64,000 bases of DNA from an uncultured Mycoplasmatota bacterium (GCA_913056275.1 CAJXLP010000001.1:186001-250000), one strand, 5' to 3'. Numbered from the stretch's first letter, positions 17,390 to 28,360 are shown. Notes: generated by a model from the sequence alone, not told the origin. Made by a program: numbers and translations.

Positions 17390-17809
17390 ATGTTAACACC
17401 GAAACGTACTAAATATCGTCGCCCCCATCGCGTGTCTTATGAAGGCAAAGCGAAAGGTGGCACTCGTGTTGACTTTGGTCAATACGGCTTACAATCACTG
17501 GAAGGTGCGTGGATTACGAACCGCCAAATTGAAGCGGCTCGAATCGCGATGACCCGTTACATGAAACGCCAAGGGAAAGTATGGATGCGCATTTTCCCGC
17601 ACATGGCAAAAACGAAAAAGCCACTGGAAGTTCGAATGGGATCCGGTAAAGGTGCACCAGAAGGCTATGTGGCCGTCGTTAAAGAAGGGACTGTAATGTT
17701 TGAAATTGGTGGTGTGACTGAAGAAATCGCCAAAGAAGCGCTACGCTTAGCGTCTCACAAACTTCCAGTGTCGACTAAATTTATTCGACGTGAAAGTGGT
17801 GATGCATAA
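17390..17809 (+). CDS. rplP: 50S ribosomal protein L16
   Basis: A 139-residue protein near the A site, with [15 protein letters not shown] at the start and [22 protein letters not shown]. It starts right after the rpsC stop (TAGATG). Confidence 0.98.
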   Translation: MLTPKRTKYRRPHRVSYEGKAKGGTRVDFGQYGLQSLEGAWITNRQIEAARIAMTRYMKRQGKVWMRIFPHMAKTKKPLEVRMGSGKGAPEGYVAVVKEGTVMFEIGGVTEEIAKEALRLASHKLPVSTKFIRRESGDA

Positions 17810-18000
17810 TGACTGCGCAAGAAATTAGAGACATGGAAACAGAAGCCATTGTGACAGAAATCTCCAACCTTAAGCGGGAACTATTTGATCTGCGATTCCA
17901 ACAAGCGACAGGTCAACTTACTAACACGGCACGTATCTCAACCTTAAAGCGAATCATTGCACGAATGAAAACCATTCTCAATGAACGTCATGAGCAGTAG
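17809..18000 (+). CDS. rpmC: 50S ribosomal protein L29
   Basis: A 63-residue coiled protein at the tunnel exit, with the family core KRELFDLRFQQATGQLTNT. Its ATG overlaps the rplP stop by one base. Confidence 0.97.
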   Translation: MTAQEIRDMETEAIVTEISNLKRELFDLRFQQATGQLTNTARISTLKRIIARMKTILNERHEQ

Positions 18001-18012
18001 AAAGAGGCAAAC

Positions 18013-18273
18013 ATGGAAAGAAATCAAAGACGTGTTTTAATGGGAACCGTAGTTTCCAGCAAACCTGACAAAACCATTTCAGTGCTTGTCGAAAGCTACA
18101 AAGTTCATCCTATTTATAAAAAGCGTGTAAAACAATCTAAAAAATTTGCGGCCCACGATGCTAATAATCAAGCAAAAGAAGGCGATTTTGTAAAAATTGT
18201 GGAAACTCGTCCACTCTCTAAATCAAAACGTTTCCGTTTACTTGAGGTTTTAGATCGTCCCGCCATTCAATAG
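18013..18273 (+). CDS. rpsQ: 30S ribosomal protein S17
   Basis: An 86-residue OB-fold protein with [18 protein letters not shown] and the basic loop [11 protein letters not shown]. Preceded by AAGAGG. Confidence 0.98.
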   Translation: MERNQRRVLMGTVVSSKPDKTISVLVESYKVHPIYKKRVKQSKKFAAHDANNQAKEGDFVKIVETRPLSKSKRFRLLEVLDRPAIQ

Positions 18274-18290
18274 TCGAGGAGGTCAAACTT

Positions 18291-18659
18291 ATGATTCAAC
18301 AAGAATCGCGTCTTAGAATCGCCGATAATTCCGGTGCCAAAGAAGTTTTGACAATTAAAGTCCTCGGCGGCAGTAAACGGAAATATGCATCGATTGGTGA
18401 CGTCATTACGGTCACCGTGAAACAAGCAGCGCCTGGAGGGCAAGTTAAAAAAGGGGAAGTCTTAAAAGCAGTCATCGTCCGCACGAAACGTTCTGTACGT
18501 CGTGGTGACGGTAGCTACATTCGCTTTGATGACAACGCTGCTGTAATTATCCGGGATGATAAATCCCCCCGCGGAACACGGATCTTTGGTCCTGTCGCCC
18601 GTGAACTCAGAGAAAAAGGGTTTATGAAAATCGTTTCATTAGCCCCTGAAGTATTGTAA
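18291..18659 (+). CDS. rplN: 50S ribosomal protein L14
   Basis: A 122-residue protein: [19 protein letters not shown] at the N-terminus, [12 protein letters not shown] and [13 protein letters not shown] at the end, standard for L14. First gene of the spc part of the cluster. Confidence 0.98.
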   Translation: MIQQESRLRIADNSGAKEVLTIKVLGGSKRKYASIGDVITVTVKQAAPGGQVKKGEVLKAVIVRTKRSVRRGDGSYIRFDDNAAVIIRDDKSPRGTRIFGPVARELREKGFMKIVSLAPEVL

Positions 18660-18669
18660 GGAGTCTTCC

Positions 18670-18996
18670 ATGAAAATACTTAAAGGTGATAAAGTTCGCG
18701 TCATCAGTGGAGCGAACCGCGGAAAAGAAGGCACTGTGTTAAAAACATTCCCGAAAGACGATACCCTCATCGTCGAAGGGGTCAATACCATTAAGAAACA
18801 CACCAAACCGTCCCAAGCGAACCCTGACGGAGGCATTTTGGAGTTTGAAGCACCCATTCATGCGTCCAACGTCATGTACCTCGATGGGAAAGAGACCACT
18901 CGGATTGGCTTAAAAGAAATCACCGATACCGTCAAAAAAGAGAAAGTGACGCGCAAAGTTCGCTTTGCGAAAAAATCAGGTGAGGTTCTTGACTAA
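18670..18996 (+). CDS. rplX: 50S ribosomal protein L24
   Basis: A 108-residue assembly-initiator protein with the KOW motif [17 protein letters not shown] near the N-terminus and [18 protein letters not shown]. Preceded by AAGGAG. Confidence 0.98.
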   Translation: MKILKGDKVRVISGANRGKEGTVLKTFPKDDTLIVEGVNTIKKHTKPSQANPDGGILEFEAPIHASNVMYLDGKETTRIGLKEITDTVKKEKVTRKVRFAKKSGEVLD

Positions 18997-19017
18997 TCTC
19001 AAAGGAGTTAGAATCTT

Positions 19018-19557
19018 ATGAATCGCTTACAAGAAAAATACCAAGCATCCGTTAAACCAGCGATGATGAAACAATTCAACTATGAGTCTGTGATGCAGAC
19101 ACCAAAAGTTGAAAAGATCATTATTAATATCGGGGTTGGCGATGCCATTAACAACGCAAAAGCACTCGATGATGCCGTCGAAGAATTGACGCAAATTGCG
19201 GGTCAAAAACCGGTCATTACGAAAGCAAAAAAATCGATTGCAAACTTCAAATTACGCCAAGGCATGGCCATTGGCTGTAAAGTGGATTTACGCGGCGTGA
19301 GAATGTACGACTTCTTAGATAAGTTAGTCAGCATTGCACTGCCTCGGGTTCGAGATTTTCAAGGGGTCTCAAAAAAATCCTTTGATGGCCGCGGGAACTT
19401 CACGCTGGGTGTCAAGGAACAATTGATATTCCCAGAAATTGATTACGATAAAGTCAACCGCGTGCGGGGGATGGATATTGTGATTGTAACCACGGCACAT
19501 ACAGACGAAGAGGCCCGTTTCTTATTGCAAGAACTCGGCATGCCTTTCCGGAAATAA
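19018..19557 (+). CDS. rplE: 50S ribosomal protein L5
   Basis: A 179-residue 5S rRNA-binding protein with [13 protein letters not shown], the [17 protein letters not shown] segment and the P-site tRNA-contact loop region [11 protein letters not shown]. Usual length. Confidence 0.98.
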   Translation: MNRLQEKYQASVKPAMMKQFNYESVMQTPKVEKIIINIGVGDAINNAKALDDAVEELTQIAGQKPVITKAKKSIANFKLRQGMAIGCKVDLRGVRMYDFLDKLVSIALPRVRDFQGVSKKSFDGRGNFTLGVKEQLIFPEIDYDKVNRVRGMDIVIVTTAHTDEEARFLLQELGMPFRK

Positions 19558-19573
19558 TTCAAGGAGGTAAATC

Positions 19574-19759
19574 ATGGCAAAGAAATCAATGGTTGTGAAA
19601 CAAAAAAGAACGCCGAAGTATTCCGTTCGAGAATACTCCCGATGTGAACGTTGTGGACGTCCCCATTCGGTGTATCGGAAATTCAAATTATGCCGAATTT
19701 GCTTCCGCGAATTGGCATACAAAGGACAAATCCCTGGTGTTAAAAAGGCCAGTTGGTAA
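19574..19759 (+). CDS. rpsZ: 30S ribosomal protein S14, zinc-binding type
   Basis: A 61-residue C+ form of S14 with the zinc site CERCG...CRIC (two CxxC pairs) and the [11 protein letters not shown] segment. The zinc type is the usual form in Bacillota. Preceded by AAGGAGG. Confidence 0.98.
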   Translation: MAKKSMVVKQKRTPKYSVREYSRCERCGRPHSVYRKFKLCRICFRELAYKGQIPGVKKASW

Positions 19760-19790
19760 GACTAGGTAACTTGGAAGGAGGCCAATTAAT

Positions 19791-20186
19791 ATGGTCATGA
19801 CAGATCCGATTGCGGACATGCTTACACGCATCCGTAACGCAAATCAAATGAAAAAAGAAACAGTGACAATGCCTGCTAGCAAGTTAAAACAACAAGTCTT
19901 AGATTTGTTGCGAGCCGAGGGGTACATCACCAACGTCTCACTTGTCAAAGGCGAGCGCTTTAATGACCTTAAAGTGACGCTTAAATATAACCAAAACGAA
20001 CGTGTCATCAAAGGATTGAAACGTATATCAAAACCCGGCTTACGTGTCTATGCACCAAGCCAAGAAATTCCCAAAGTCCTAAACGGGCTAGGCATCGCCA
20101 TTCTCTCGACGTCCAAAGGCTTAATGACAGACCGTCAAGCACGCCGTGACAACGTCGGAGGCGAAATCCTAGCGTACGTTTGGTAG
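19791..20186 (+). CDS. rpsH: 30S ribosomal protein S8
   Basis: A 131-residue 16S rRNA-binding protein with [15 protein letters not shown] near the start and the C-terminal [20 protein letters not shown]. The ATG at 19791 is 9 bp from AAGGAGG; a second ATG two codons later is too far. S8 represses the spc operon in E. coli. Confidence 0.97.
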   Translation: MVMTDPIADMLTRIRNANQMKKETVTMPASKLKQQVLDLLRAEGYITNVSLVKGERFNDLKVTLKYNQNERVIKGLKRISKPGLRVYAPSQEIPKVLNGLGIAILSTSKGLMTDRQARRDNVGGEILAYVW

Positions 20187-20205
20187 TCAACCTAAGGAGG
20201 ATAAA

Positions 20206-20742
20206 ATGAGTCGTATCGGAAAACAACCGGTCGTTTTACCTGATGGGGTGACCGCCACAATTGACGGGCAACATGTCGAGGTAAAAGGACCCAAAGGAAC
20301 TTTATCGTATGACGTGCATGAATCCATTGCGGTTAAACAAGATGGAAACACGCTTGTCTTAGAGAAAAAATTAGAATCGAATCTTGTGCAAGCGCTGTTT
20401 GGAACATCCCGAGCGCGCGTACAAAATTTAGTAACTGGGGTCAGCGAAGGCTATAAGAAAGAACTTCAAATGGTCGGCGTTGGGTATCGGTCCCAAGTGC
20501 AAGGAAATACGCTCGTCGTCAATGCCGGATATTCAAATCCTGTTGAAATGAGCATTCCGTCTGGCATTGAAGTCGCGGTAGAAAAAAATACCCAGCTTTC
20601 GGTGTCCGGCATTGATAAACAATTAGTCGGTCAATTTGCGGCCAACGTTCGCGCCATCCGCAAACCCGAACCGTACTTAGGTAAAGGGATCCGTTACGTA
20701 GATGAGTATGTACGTCGTAAAGAAGGAAAAACCGCTAAGTAA
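20206..20742 (+). CDS. rplF: 50S ribosomal protein L6
   Basis: A 178-residue protein of the GTPase-associated region, beginning MSRIGKQPVVLPDGV, with two similar domains and the signature KPEPYLGKGIRYVDE near the C-terminus. Confidence 0.98.
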   Translation: MSRIGKQPVVLPDGVTATIDGQHVEVKGPKGTLSYDVHESIAVKQDGNTLVLEKKLESNLVQALFGTSRARVQNLVTGVSEGYKKELQMVGVGYRSQVQGNTLVVNAGYSNPVEMSIPSGIEVAVEKNTQLSVSGIDKQLVGQFAANVRAIRKPEPYLGKGIRYVDEYVRRKEGKTAK

Positions 20743-20757
20743 CGGTAGGAGATTGAT

Positions 20758-21114
20758 ATGATTAAGAAAATTTCACGCAATACACTGAGACAAAAACGTC
20801 ATTTCCGGATTCGTCAAAGCCTCCATGGAACGAGTGATCGTCCAAGGCTCAGCGTTTACCGCTCAAACAAAAACATTTATGCGCAATTGATTGATGACTT
20901 AAACGGAGTCACCCTAGCAAGTGCGTCATCCATGAAAGACGTGAAAGCGAAAAGCTTAACGGTGGATGTGGCCAAAGAAGTGGGCGCAGCCTTAGCGAAG
21001 AAAGCCTTGGATAAAAAAATTAAAGCGGTCGTCTTTGACCGCAGTGGTTATTTGTATCACGGACGGGTCAAAGCATTAGCTGAAGCCGCTCGTGAAGCCG
21101 GATTGGAATTTTAG
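20758..21114 (+). CDS. rplR: 50S ribosomal protein L18
   Basis: A 118-residue 5S rRNA-binding protein with [20 protein letters not shown] and the terminal [23 protein letters not shown]. Its stop overlaps the rpsE ribosome site. Confidence 0.98.
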   Translation: MIKKISRNTLRQKRHFRIRQSLHGTSDRPRLSVYRSNKNIYAQLIDDLNGVTLASASSMKDVKAKSLTVDVAKEVGAALAKKALDKKIKAVVFDRSGYLYHGRVKALAEAAREAGLEF

Positions 21115-21125
21115 GAGGTATGTCG

Positions 21126-21641
21126 ATGCAAAACAAAAGAAGACCCCGCAGAAGACGGGAAGAAAACCCATTCGAAGAACGCGTCGTCAATATCAACCGC
21201 GTCACAAAAGTTGTCAAAGGGGGCCGTCGGTTCCGTTTCTCTGCCCTCGTCGTCGTTGGCGATAAAAAAGGACGTGTCGGATTCGGTACTGGGAAAGCTC
21301 AAGAAGTCCCTGACGCCATTAAAAAAGCCATCGAAGCCGCCAAAGCTTCCATGATCAAAGTGCCGATGTACGGCTCGACGATTCCCCACGAAATTACGGG
21401 AATTCACGGTGCTGGCCAAGTCTATTTAAGACCGGCATCACTCGGGACTGGAGTCATCGCAGGAGGCCCTGTTCGCGCCGTCTTAGAAGCGGCTGGTGTG
21501 AAAGATATTCTCTCGAAATCACTTGGGTCATCAACCCCGATTAACATCATCCGTGCCACGATGGATGCGATTTCTAAATTACGGAGTGCCGAAGAAGTTG
21601 CACGGACCCGTGGTTTGACCACAAAGGAGATCTTACACTAA
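21126..21641 (+). CDS. rpsE: 30S ribosomal protein S5
   Basis: A 171-residue protein important for fidelity, with [20 protein letters not shown] and [21 protein letters not shown] take the ATG at 21126, 7 bp from TAGGAGG; the ATG at 21120 is only 1 bp from it. A basic RRPRRRR patch lies near the N-terminus. Confidence 0.96.
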   Translation: MQNKRRPRRRREENPFEERVVNINRVTKVVKGGRRFRFSALVVVGDKKGRVGFGTGKAQEVPDAIKKAIEAAKASMIKVPMYGSTIPHEITGIHGAGQVYLRPASLGTGVIAGGPVRAVLEAAGVKDILSKSLGSSTPINIIRATMDAISKLRSAEEVARTRGLTTKEILH

Positions 21642-21820
21642 TGAAAGAGCTCTCGATTACCCTCTCAAGAAGTATGATTGGGACACTCCCCAGACAACGT
21701 AAAACGTTGCAAGCATTGGGACTTAAAAAAATGCATCAGACCGTCATTAAAGGAGACTCACCAACTGTGCGTGGCATGCTTAAAACAGTTGCCCATCTCG
21801 TCACGGTTACCGAGCAATAG
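21641..21820 (+). CDS. rpmD: 50S ribosomal protein L30
   Basis: A 59-residue protein: [20 protein letters not shown], then a LGLKKMHQTVIKGDSPTVRG segment, the classic L30 pattern. Its ATG overlaps the rpsE stop (TAATG). The position between rpsE and rplO is canonical. Confidence 0.97.
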   Translation: MKELSITLSRSMIGTLPRQRKTLQALGLKKMHQTVIKGDSPTVRGMLKTVAHLVTVTEQ

Positions 21821-21829
21821 GAGGGCATT

Positions 21830-22273
21830 ATGAAATTACATGAACTCACCCCTACGAAAGGGTCGACTCACGCGAAAAAACGCGTTGGTCGCGGCCATGG
21901 GACCGGCAATGGAAAAACTGCAGGTGCCGGCCATAAAGGACAAAAAGCACGCTCTGGTGGAAGCCTTCGTATCAACTTTGAAGGGGGCCAAACACCAGTC
22001 ATTAAACGCTTGCGTAAAATGGGCTTTAACAACCCGACACGCAAAACGTATACAACGGTCAATATATCGGTCTTTAACCGGTATGAAAAAGGCACTGTGG
22101 TAACCCCGGAAACGCTACTAGAAGATAAAGTCGTCAAATCAATTGCGAAAGCCGGACTAAAAGTCTTAGGCCAAGGCGAACTGAAAGACGCTGTCACAGT
22201 CAAAGCGCATAAATTTACCGGTTCTGCAGTGGCGAAGATTCAAGCAGCTGGCGGCCAAGCAGAGGTGCTCTAA
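21830..22273 (+). CDS. rplO: 50S ribosomal protein L15
   Basis: A 147-residue late-assembly protein beginning MKLHELTPTKGSTHAKKRVG, with the glycine-rich GRGHGTGNGKTAGAGHKGQK arm. Its stop overlaps the secY ATG by one base. Confidence 0.98.
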   Translation: MKLHELTPTKGSTHAKKRVGRGHGTGNGKTAGAGHKGQKARSGGSLRINFEGGQTPVIKRLRKMGFNNPTRKTYTTVNISVFNRYEKGTVVTPETLLEDKVVKSIAKAGLKVLGQGELKDAVTVKAHKFTGSAVAKIQAAGGQAEVL

Positions 22274-23580
22274 TGGATACGTTGCGCGCCGTTTTTGACA
22301 GCACGAAAGTCCGCAATAAGATTTTATTTACGCTCGCCGCTTTTTTAGTATTTAGAGCTGCGACGTACATTACCATTCCGCTTATCAACCCGGAACAAAT
22401 CCGTCAGTTTTTTGAAGCACAAGGTGGATTCATCGGCATCATTGATGCGTTTACGGGCTCAGCATTATCGAACTTCTCGATCATCGCCTTAGGCATTGGG
22501 CCTTATATTACGGCGTCCATCTTGATTCAATTACTGCAAATGGACATCGTGCCAATCCTCAAAGAGTGGTCTGAAGAAGGCGAGACAGGTAAGCAAAAAA
22601 TTAACCAATTGACTCGCTATTTAGCGATTGCGCTTGCGTTTATTCAAGCGCTTGGCTTAACGTATGGGTTTGCTTTAACCGGCAATACCATCTTTGATAT
22701 CGGTGTTGAACCAACATTCTTCACGTATACCTTCTTAGCCGTGGTGATGACCGCAGGCACCGCATTCTTATTATGGTTGTCTGATCAAATCACATTAAAA
22801 GGCATCGGCAATGGCACGTCGATGATTATTGTCGCCGGAATTATTTCTGGACTTCCAGGCATGTTTACCTCACTCGGCCAAGAATATCTGGCAGGTGCCA
22901 CGTCTGATTTAGGCAGTTACTTAACCTTTGCGGTCGTCGTCGTACTGTATTTACTCGTCTTAGTCGGTGTGACAATTATGACTGCTGCAGATCGTAAGAT
23001 TCCCATTCAGTACGCCAACCGTCCAACCAGTTCAAAAACAACAGGTCGTCAAGGATCGAATATTCCCATTAAGATTAATTCATCCGGTGTTATTCCAGTC
23101 ATTTTTGCGGTGACGATTCTCTCCTTACCGCAAACGCTATTGTCATTCCTACCGGAATTTGCGAATTCCCCGTTCGGCACGTGGGTTGGAGAATTCTTCA
23201 ACTACCAACGGCCACTTGGATATTTAATTTATGCCATCTTAATTGTATTATTCACCTTCTTTTATTCTTTCATTCAAATTAACCCAGAAAAAATCGCCAA
23301 AAACTTGCAGCAACAAAATGCCTACATCCCAGGCGTTCGCCCAGGATTAGAAACGGAAAACTACGTATCAAAATTACTGTTCAAAATTACCGTCGTAGGT
23401 GCCCTTTATTTATTGGTGGTGGCGTCACTTCCAATCTTTACCGCTGTCATCTTCAACTTGCCGAGTTACGTGCAAGTGGGCGGCACAAGCTTACTCATTG
23501 TCGTTGGGGTTGCCATTCAAACGACCCAACAAATAAAAACCGACTTGCAGGGACAAAACTACAGCGGCTTCATTAAATAG
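22273..23580 (+). CDS. secY: protein translocase subunit SecY
   Basis: A 435-residue channel protein of the Sec translocon with ten membrane segments. It shows RAATYITIPLI at the first segment, the plug region FTGSALSNFSIIALGIGPYITASI and the cytoplasmic loop YANRPTSSKTTGRQGSNIPIK. The usual MFxxL N-terminus is slightly shortened. It works with SecE (45364) and SecA. Coupled to rplO. Confidence 0.98.
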   Translation: MDTLRAVFDSTKVRNKILFTLAAFLVFRAATYITIPLINPEQIRQFFEAQGGFIGIIDAFTGSALSNFSIIALGIGPYITASILIQLLQMDIVPILKEWSEEGETGKQKINQLTRYLAIALAFIQALGLTYGFALTGNTIFDIGVEPTFFTYTFLAVVMTAGTAFLLWLSDQITLKGIGNGTSMIIVAGIISGLPGMFTSLGQEYLAGATSDLGSYLTFAVVVVLYLLVLVGVTIMTAADRKIPIQYANRPTSSKTTGRQGSNIPIKINSSGVIPVIFAVTILSLPQTLLSFLPEFANSPFGTWVGEFFNYQRPLGYLIYAILIVLFTFFYSFIQINPEKIAKNLQQQNAYIPGVRPGLETENYVSKLLFKITVVGALYLLVVASLPIFTAVIFNLPSYVQVGGTSLLIVVGVAIQTTQQIKTDLQGQNYSGFIK

Positions 23581-23589
23581 GAGGCGCGC

Positions 23590-24240
23590 ATGAAACTCCT
23601 GATGATGGGACCTCCAGGTGCCGGAAAAGGAACGCAAGCAAAAAAAATTGTCGGAGATTATCACTTATCGAATATATCGACGGGTGAAATGTTTCGCGAC
23701 TCGTACCGAAAAAAAGAATCGTTAGGGCTGCTCGCCATGGAGTTTATCCGGGATGGGCACCTTGTGTCGGACGAAATCACCATTGAAATCGTCCGCCGCC
23801 GATTGTTCGAAAGCAATAAAGAAAAGAACTTTTTACTCGACGGCTTTCCACGGACGATTTTCCAAGCTGAAGCACTTGCTGACATGCTTGACGTAATGCA
23901 ATCGAGTCTTGATGCAGTCATCCAAATTGTCGTTTCCGATGACGTGATTTTGACCCGTATGGTGGGACGTCGGTCGTGCTCCATATGTGGGGCAACCTAT
24001 CACCTCGACTTCAAACCGCCCAAGGTTGAAAACGTTTGTGACAGTTGCGGTGGGGTCCTCTATCAGCGTGAAGATGATAAGCGTGAATCGGTGAAAAACC
24101 GGTTAGACATTTATAAAATCAAAACACAACCGTTAATTGAGTATTACAAATCCCGTGGCCTTCTTTATGAAGTCGACGGTGAAAAAAGTTTTGAGGGTGT
24201 GTATCAAGAAATTAAAGCAGTACTCGAAGGACTCGCATGA
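23590..24240 (+). CDS. adk: adenylate kinase
   Basis: A 216-residue enzyme that interconverts ATP + AMP and 2 ADP. P-loop [11 protein letters not shown] is at residues 7-17, followed by [16 protein letters not shown] and a lid domain with the four-cysteine zinc site CSIC...CDSC (about 129-152), the Gram-positive type. Its stop overlaps the map start by 4 bp. Confidence 0.98.
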   Translation: MKLLMMGPPGAGKGTQAKKIVGDYHLSNISTGEMFRDSYRKKESLGLLAMEFIRDGHLVSDEITIEIVRRRLFESNKEKNFLLDGFPRTIFQAEALADMLDVMQSSLDAVIQIVVSDDVILTRMVGRRSCSICGATYHLDFKPPKVENVCDSCGGVLYQREDDKRESVKNRLDIYKIKTQPLIEYYKSRGLLYEVDGEKSFEGVYQEIKAVLEGLA

Positions 24241-24983
24241 TTGTCTTAAAAAGTCCGCGTGAAATTGCCCTCATGCAAGAAGCGGGTCGCATCGTCGCAC
24301 TCGCTCATCAAGCGGTGAAAGCAGCGATTCAACCAGGTGTAACAACGGCTGAGATTGACGCGATTGTTGAATCGGTCATTCGAGCTCATGGAGCCACGCC
24401 ATCCTTTAAAGGGTATGGCGGCTTTCCCGGAAGTGCCTGCACGTCAGTCAACGACGAAGTGGTTCACGGCATTCCTTCACAGCGCCCCTTAAAAGAAGGT
24501 GACCTCTTCAAGGTCGATATCGGTGCCTTTTATCAAGGGTATCACGGAGACTCCGCCTGGACGTACGCCGTGGGGTCAGTATCGAGTGCCGCGCGTCAAT
24601 TGATGGACGTGACCGAACAGTCACTGTATGCGGGGTTAGCGGTCGCGAAAGCCGGTCAGTACTTATCCGATATTTCACACGCCATTCAAACGTACGCAGA
24701 AGATCGTGGGATGAGTGTAGTTCGCGAATTTGTCGGCCACGGAGTCGGTAAAGAATTGCACGAAGCCCCGCAAATCCCTAATTATGGGGTACCTGGCAGA
24801 GGACCGAAGTTAAAACCTGGCATGACTTTAGCCATTGAACCGATGATCAATACGGGAAAAAAAGAAGTGAAAGTCTTAGCCGACGGCTGGACTGCCGTGA
24901 CGCTTGATCAGTCACTCTCGGCGCATTACGAACACACGATATTAATTACCGAAGACACACCTAAACTGCTCACCATCCTTTAA
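24237..24983 (+). CDS. map: methionine aminopeptidase, type I
   Basis: A 248-residue enzyme that removes the N-terminal Met. The ligands for the two metals are recognisable: the substrate His in [10 protein letters not shown], Asp in [17 protein letters not shown], His in [13 protein letters not shown], Glu in LAIEPMI and Glu in [13 protein letters not shown] overlap with adk. Confidence 0.98.
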   Translation: MIVLKSPREIALMQEAGRIVALAHQAVKAAIQPGVTTAEIDAIVESVIRAHGATPSFKGYGGFPGSACTSVNDEVVHGIPSQRPLKEGDLFKVDIGAFYQGYHGDSAWTYAVGSVSSAARQLMDVTEQSLYAGLAVAKAGQYLSDISHAIQTYAEDRGMSVVREFVGHGVGKELHEAPQIPNYGVPGRGPKLKPGMTLAIEPMINTGKKEVKVLADGWTAVTLDQSLSAHYEHTILITEDTPKLLTIL

Positions 24984-24995
24984 GGAGGCGATTCA

Positions 24996-25214
24996 ATGGC
25001 CAAAGAAGAAAAAATAGAATTCGAAGCAAAAGTGGTTGAAGCTCTTCCCAATACTCAATTTCTCGTTGAATTACCCAACGGACACAAGATCAAAGCTCAC
25101 GTTTCAGGTAAAATCCGCATGTATTACATACGCATTTTACCTGGCGATCGCGTCACAGTGGAGATGTCTCCCTATGATTTAACACGTGGGCGCATTACCT
25201 ACCGTCACAAATAA
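24996..25214 (+). CDS. infA: translation initiation factor IF-1
   Basis: A 72-residue OB-fold protein with [20 protein letters not shown] and [20 protein letters not shown]. It is standard for IF-1, which occupies the A site during initiation. Confidence 0.98.
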   Translation: MAKEEKIEFEAKVVEALPNTQFLVELPNGHKIKAHVSGKIRMYYIRILPGDRVTVEMSPYDLTRGRITYRHK

Positions 25215-25243
25215 TTGCAAGTTGCCAAAGGAGGCGCATCGTT

Positions 25244-25357
25244 ATGAAAGTAAGACCATCCGTTAAAAAAATGTGCGACCAATGTAAAGTGGTTAAACGC
25301 AAAGGCAGAGTTATGGTAATCTGCTCAAATCCCAAACATAAACAAAGACAAGGTTAA
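25244..25357 (+). CDS. rpmJ: 50S ribosomal protein L36
   Basis: A 37-residue zinc-ribbon protein, [20 protein letters not shown], with three Cys and one His (C11, C14, C27, H32). The position between infA and rpsM is canonical, and AAGGAGG precedes it. Confidence 0.97.
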   Translation: MKVRPSVKKMCDQCKVVKRKGRVMVICSNPKHKQRQG

Positions 25358-25368
25358 GGAGGCCAACC

Positions 25369-25734
25369 ATGGCACGTATATCAGGTGTAGATATTCCCAA
25401 CGATAAGCGCGTTGTAATTTCATTGACCTATATTTTTGGCATCGGAAAAAGTACGTCACAAAAAGTACTTGCTGCGGCCAATGTATCGGAAGAATCGCGC
25501 GTCAAAGATTTATCTGAAGAAGAGCTCAAACGGATTCGTGAAGAAATTTCCAAAGTGAAAACTGAAGGGGATTTACGGCGCGAAACCGCCCTCAATATTA
25601 AACGACTTCAAGAAATCGGCTCATACCGTGGAATTCGTCATCGCCGTGGGCTTCCCACGCGCGGACAAAACACGCGGAACAACTCAAGAACCCGCAAAGG
25701 GCCACGTCGTACTGTTGCGAACAAGCGGAAATAG
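25369..25734 (+). CDS. rpsM: 30S ribosomal protein S13
   Basis: A 121-residue head protein with [20 protein letters not shown] at the start and the basic C-terminus [19 protein letters not shown] that contacts P-site tRNA. Confidence 0.98.
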   Translation: MARISGVDIPNDKRVVISLTYIFGIGKSTSQKVLAAANVSEESRVKDLSEEELKRIREEISKVKTEGDLRRETALNIKRLQEIGSYRGIRHRRGLPTRGQNTRNNSRTRKGPRRTVANKRK

Positions 25735-25743
25735 GAGGATTTT

Positions 25744-26133
25744 ATGGCTGTAAGAAAAGGCGCACGTAAACGCCGCTCGAAAAAGAATATTCCAAGTGGT
25801 GTCGCCCATATTCATTCAACATTTAATAACACGATTATCACCATTACGGACCCTCAAGGTAATGCGGTGTCCTGGACAAGTGCCGGCGCCTTAGGCTTTA
25901 AAGGGTCGAGAAAATCGACGCCTTATGCCGCACAAATTGCGTCCGAAGCATGTGCTAAAGCGGCGATGGACCACGGCGTACAACGCGTTGATGTGACGGT
26001 TAAAGGGCCTGGACCTGGTCGTGAAGCCGCGATTCGCTCCCTGCAAACCGCTGGCCTGAATATTACATCGATCAAAGATGTAACCCCGGTCCCGCACAAT
26101 GGATGCCGTCCTCCGAAACGTCCTCGAGGATAA
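25744..26133 (+). CDS. rpsK: 30S ribosomal protein S11
   Basis: A 129-residue platform protein with [18 protein letters not shown], the [14 protein letters not shown] segment and the terminal [17 protein letters not shown]. Confidence 0.98.
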   Translation: MAVRKGARKRRSKKNIPSGVAHIHSTFNNTIITITDPQGNAVSWTSAGALGFKGSRKSTPYAAQIASEACAKAAMDHGVQRVDVTVKGPGPGREAAIRSLQTAGLNITSIKDVTPVPHNGCRPPKRPRG

Positions 26134-26166
26134 ATCCATTCAACCAATTTTAGGAGGTTTCGCAAT

Positions 26167-27132
26167 TTGAAAGACTTAATGTTTGAAAAGCCCTTTATCA
26201 AAGTCTTGGATGGTGAGGCATACGACAGTGTCACAAAAAGTGGATTTGAAATTTCTCCACTAGAACGTGGCTACGGCATTACGCTCGGTAATTCACTACG
26301 GAGAATTTTATTATCATCACTCCCGGGTGCGGCCATCGTGAACTGTCAAATCGACGGTGTTCAACATGAATTTTCTGCCATTGAAGGGGTCGTTGAAGAT
26401 GTCACAGGCATCGTCCTTAACTTAAAAGATGTCATATTGTCCATCGATAACGCCGATCCAGACGTTGAAAAAATATTAGAAATTGAAGTCAAAGGTCCCA
26501 AAGTCGTCACTGCGGGCGACATTCATGTCCCCGATGATGAAGTTAGTATCGTCAACCCTGACTTAGAAATCGTCAATGTTCAATCCGGGTCGTTCCGGAT
26601 GACGATGACGGCACGCCGAGGCATTGGTTATGTCGGTGCAGAACAAAATAAACGCTTTAATAAAGCGGTCGGTGTCATCCCTATTGACAGCATCTACACG
26701 CCGGTTACTCGCGTGATGTATGACGTGGATAAAACCCGTGTGGAAGATCATGCCGACTTAGACAAACTCATTTTAGAAGTCGAAACCAACGGTTCTGTGA
26801 ATCCGCAAGAAGCGATTGGAATGGCGGCTAAAATGATGATTGATCACTTAAATGTGGTCGTTGAATTATCTGAGCTTGACCCCGAAGAATCCTTCATGAT
26901 GGAACGGGAAACCGCTCAAAATTCGCAAATCTTAGAAATGCAAATCGAAGATCTTGATCTGTCCGTAAGAAGTTACAACTGCTTGAAGCGCGCCGGCATT
27001 AATACCGTTGACGAATTAACGCGCAAATCGGAAGAAGACATGATGAAAGTTCGAAATTTAGGGAAAAAATCACTGAAAGAAGTGAAACAAAAACTCAACG
27101 ATCTTGGACTTTCACTCGCCAGATCAGCGTAG
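26167..27132 (+). CDS. rpoA: RNA polymerase alpha subunit
   Basis: A 321-residue subunit: the N-terminal assembly domain has [20 protein letters not shown], and the C-terminal DNA-binding domain has [22 protein letters not shown] with Arg of the 265 determinant and [12 protein letters not shown]. The start is a TTG (26167): TAGGAGG lies 9 bp upstream, whereas the first ATG, four codons in, would be 21 bp away. Confidence 0.97.
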   Translation: MKDLMFEKPFIKVLDGEAYDSVTKSGFEISPLERGYGITLGNSLRRILLSSLPGAAIVNCQIDGVQHEFSAIEGVVEDVTGIVLNLKDVILSIDNADPDVEKILEIEVKGPKVVTAGDIHVPDDEVSIVNPDLEIVNVQSGSFRMTMTARRGIGYVGAEQNKRFNKAVGVIPIDSIYTPVTRVMYDVDKTRVEDHADLDKLILEVETNGSVNPQEAIGMAAKMMIDHLNVVVELSELDPEESFMMERETAQNSQILEMQIEDLDLSVRSYNCLKRAGINTVDELTRKSEEDMMKVRNLGKKSLKEVKQKLNDLGLSLARSA

Positions 27133-27141
27133 GAGGAAATC

Positions 27142-27504
27142 ATGACTGGATATACCAAACTAAATCGCCGTTCAGACCAACGAAAAGCGATGCTTAGAGA
27201 CTTAGTGACACAATTGATTGTGCATGAACGCATTGAAACAACGTATACCAAAGCCAAAGAACTCAAACGGTTGGCGGACAAAATGGTGACACTCGGAAAG
27301 AAAAATACGTTAGAATCGCGTCGCCAAGCTGCTAAAACTGTTCGTTTCATTTCCGCAAATGACGACAAATTTGCGCTTCAAAAACTATTTGATGACATTG
27401 CCCCTCGCTTTAGCGAACGTAGTGGTGGGTACACCCGCATCTACAAAATGGGCCCTCGTCGCGGTGACGCGACCGAAATGGCCATCATTGAATTTGTTGA
27501 ATAA
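27142..27504 (+). CDS. rplQ: 50S ribosomal protein L17
   Basis: A 120-residue protein with [20 protein letters not shown], the [12 protein letters not shown] helix and [20 protein letters not shown] at the end. Last ribosomal gene of the alpha operon. Confidence 0.98.
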   Translation: MTGYTKLNRRSDQRKAMLRDLVTQLIVHERIETTYTKAKELKRLADKMVTLGKKNTLESRRQAAKTVRFISANDDKFALQKLFDDIAPRFSERSGGYTRIYKMGPRRGDATEMAIIEFVE

Positions 27505-27511
27505 CATGGAT

Positions 27512-27545
27512 AATGCGAGCAGAGATTGCTCGCATTTTGTCTTTT
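27512..27545 (+). terminator. terminator or attenuator between rplQ and ecfA1
   Basis: AATGCGAGCA, loop GAGAT and TGCTCGCATT, then a broken T-run (TTGTCTTTT). It ends right at the ecfA1 ribosome site. No new promoter is seen behind it, so partial read-through is likely. Confidence 0.75.
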
Positions 27546-27556
27546 AGGAGGCGTGT

Positions 27557-28360
27557 GTGCCGTTAATTGAACTGCAAGACGTGTCTTTTAGTTACGGAAA
27601 AACACCGGCGATTGATCAGCTATCCTTAACCGTTGAAGCTGGCGAATGGGTAACCATCGTGGGCCCGAATGGAAGCGGTAAGTCGACCCTTGCCAAACTC
27701 CTAATTGGGTTGCTTAAGACCCAACAAGGGACGATTCAAGTGGCCGGTGAAACATTGGATGAGACAACCGTCCAAGGCATCCGTGAAAAAATCGGTATTA
27801 TCTTTCAAAATCCTGACAACCAATTTGTCGGGGTGACTGTGAAAGATGATATCGCTTTTGGGTTGGAAAATTTAAGTGTGCCGTATGAGGAAATGCTTAA
27901 ACGGATTGATCATTACAGCAAGGCAGTCGGCATGGACGCATATTTAGACAAAGAACCCTCCCAACTGTCAGGGGGTCAAAAACAACGCGTCGCGATTGCA
28001 GGCACGCTGGCCATGAAGCCAGAACTCATCATTTTTGATGAAGCCACGTCAATGCTCGATCCGACCGGCCGTCAGGCGATGTTAGAGATCATGCACGCCT
28101 TGAAAGCGTCCGGAAAAACAATCCTTTCAATCACCCATGACTTAAAAGAAGCATTACCCGCTGACCGTGTCTTAGTGATGCACGAAGGACGGCTATTAAA
28201 ATCTGGCACTCCGCGCGATATATTACGCGATGAGCCACTGCTAAAAAAAGCCCGTCTCACGCTTTTAGAACCATTTAAGTACATGAATCAACTGGCGAAG
28301 AAAAAACAGCTCACCGACGAATGGGAGGCGTTATTATGGCAATCCGCCTTCACACTGTAA
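27557..28360 (+). CDS. ecfA1: energy-coupling factor transporter ATPase EcfA1
   Basis: A 267-residue ABC ATPase of the shared ECF module that powers vitamin and cofactor uptake with interchangeable S components. Walker A GPNGSGKST, Q loop IFQNPDNQF, signature LSGGQKQRV and Walker B LIIFDEATSMLDP are intact. GTG start 5 bp after AGGAGG. The end overlaps ecfA2. Confidence 0.96.
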   Translation: MPLIELQDVSFSYGKTPAIDQLSLTVEAGEWVTIVGPNGSGKSTLAKLLIGLLKTQQGTIQVAGETLDETTVQGIREKIGIIFQNPDNQFVGVTVKDDIAFGLENLSVPYEEMLKRIDHYSKAVGMDAYLDKEPSQLSGGQKQRVAIAGTLAMKPELIIFDEATSMLDPTGRQAMLEIMHALKASGKTILSITHDLKEALPADRVLVMHEGRLLKSGTPRDILRDEPLLKKARLTLLEPFKYMNQLAKKKQLTDEWEALLWQSAFTL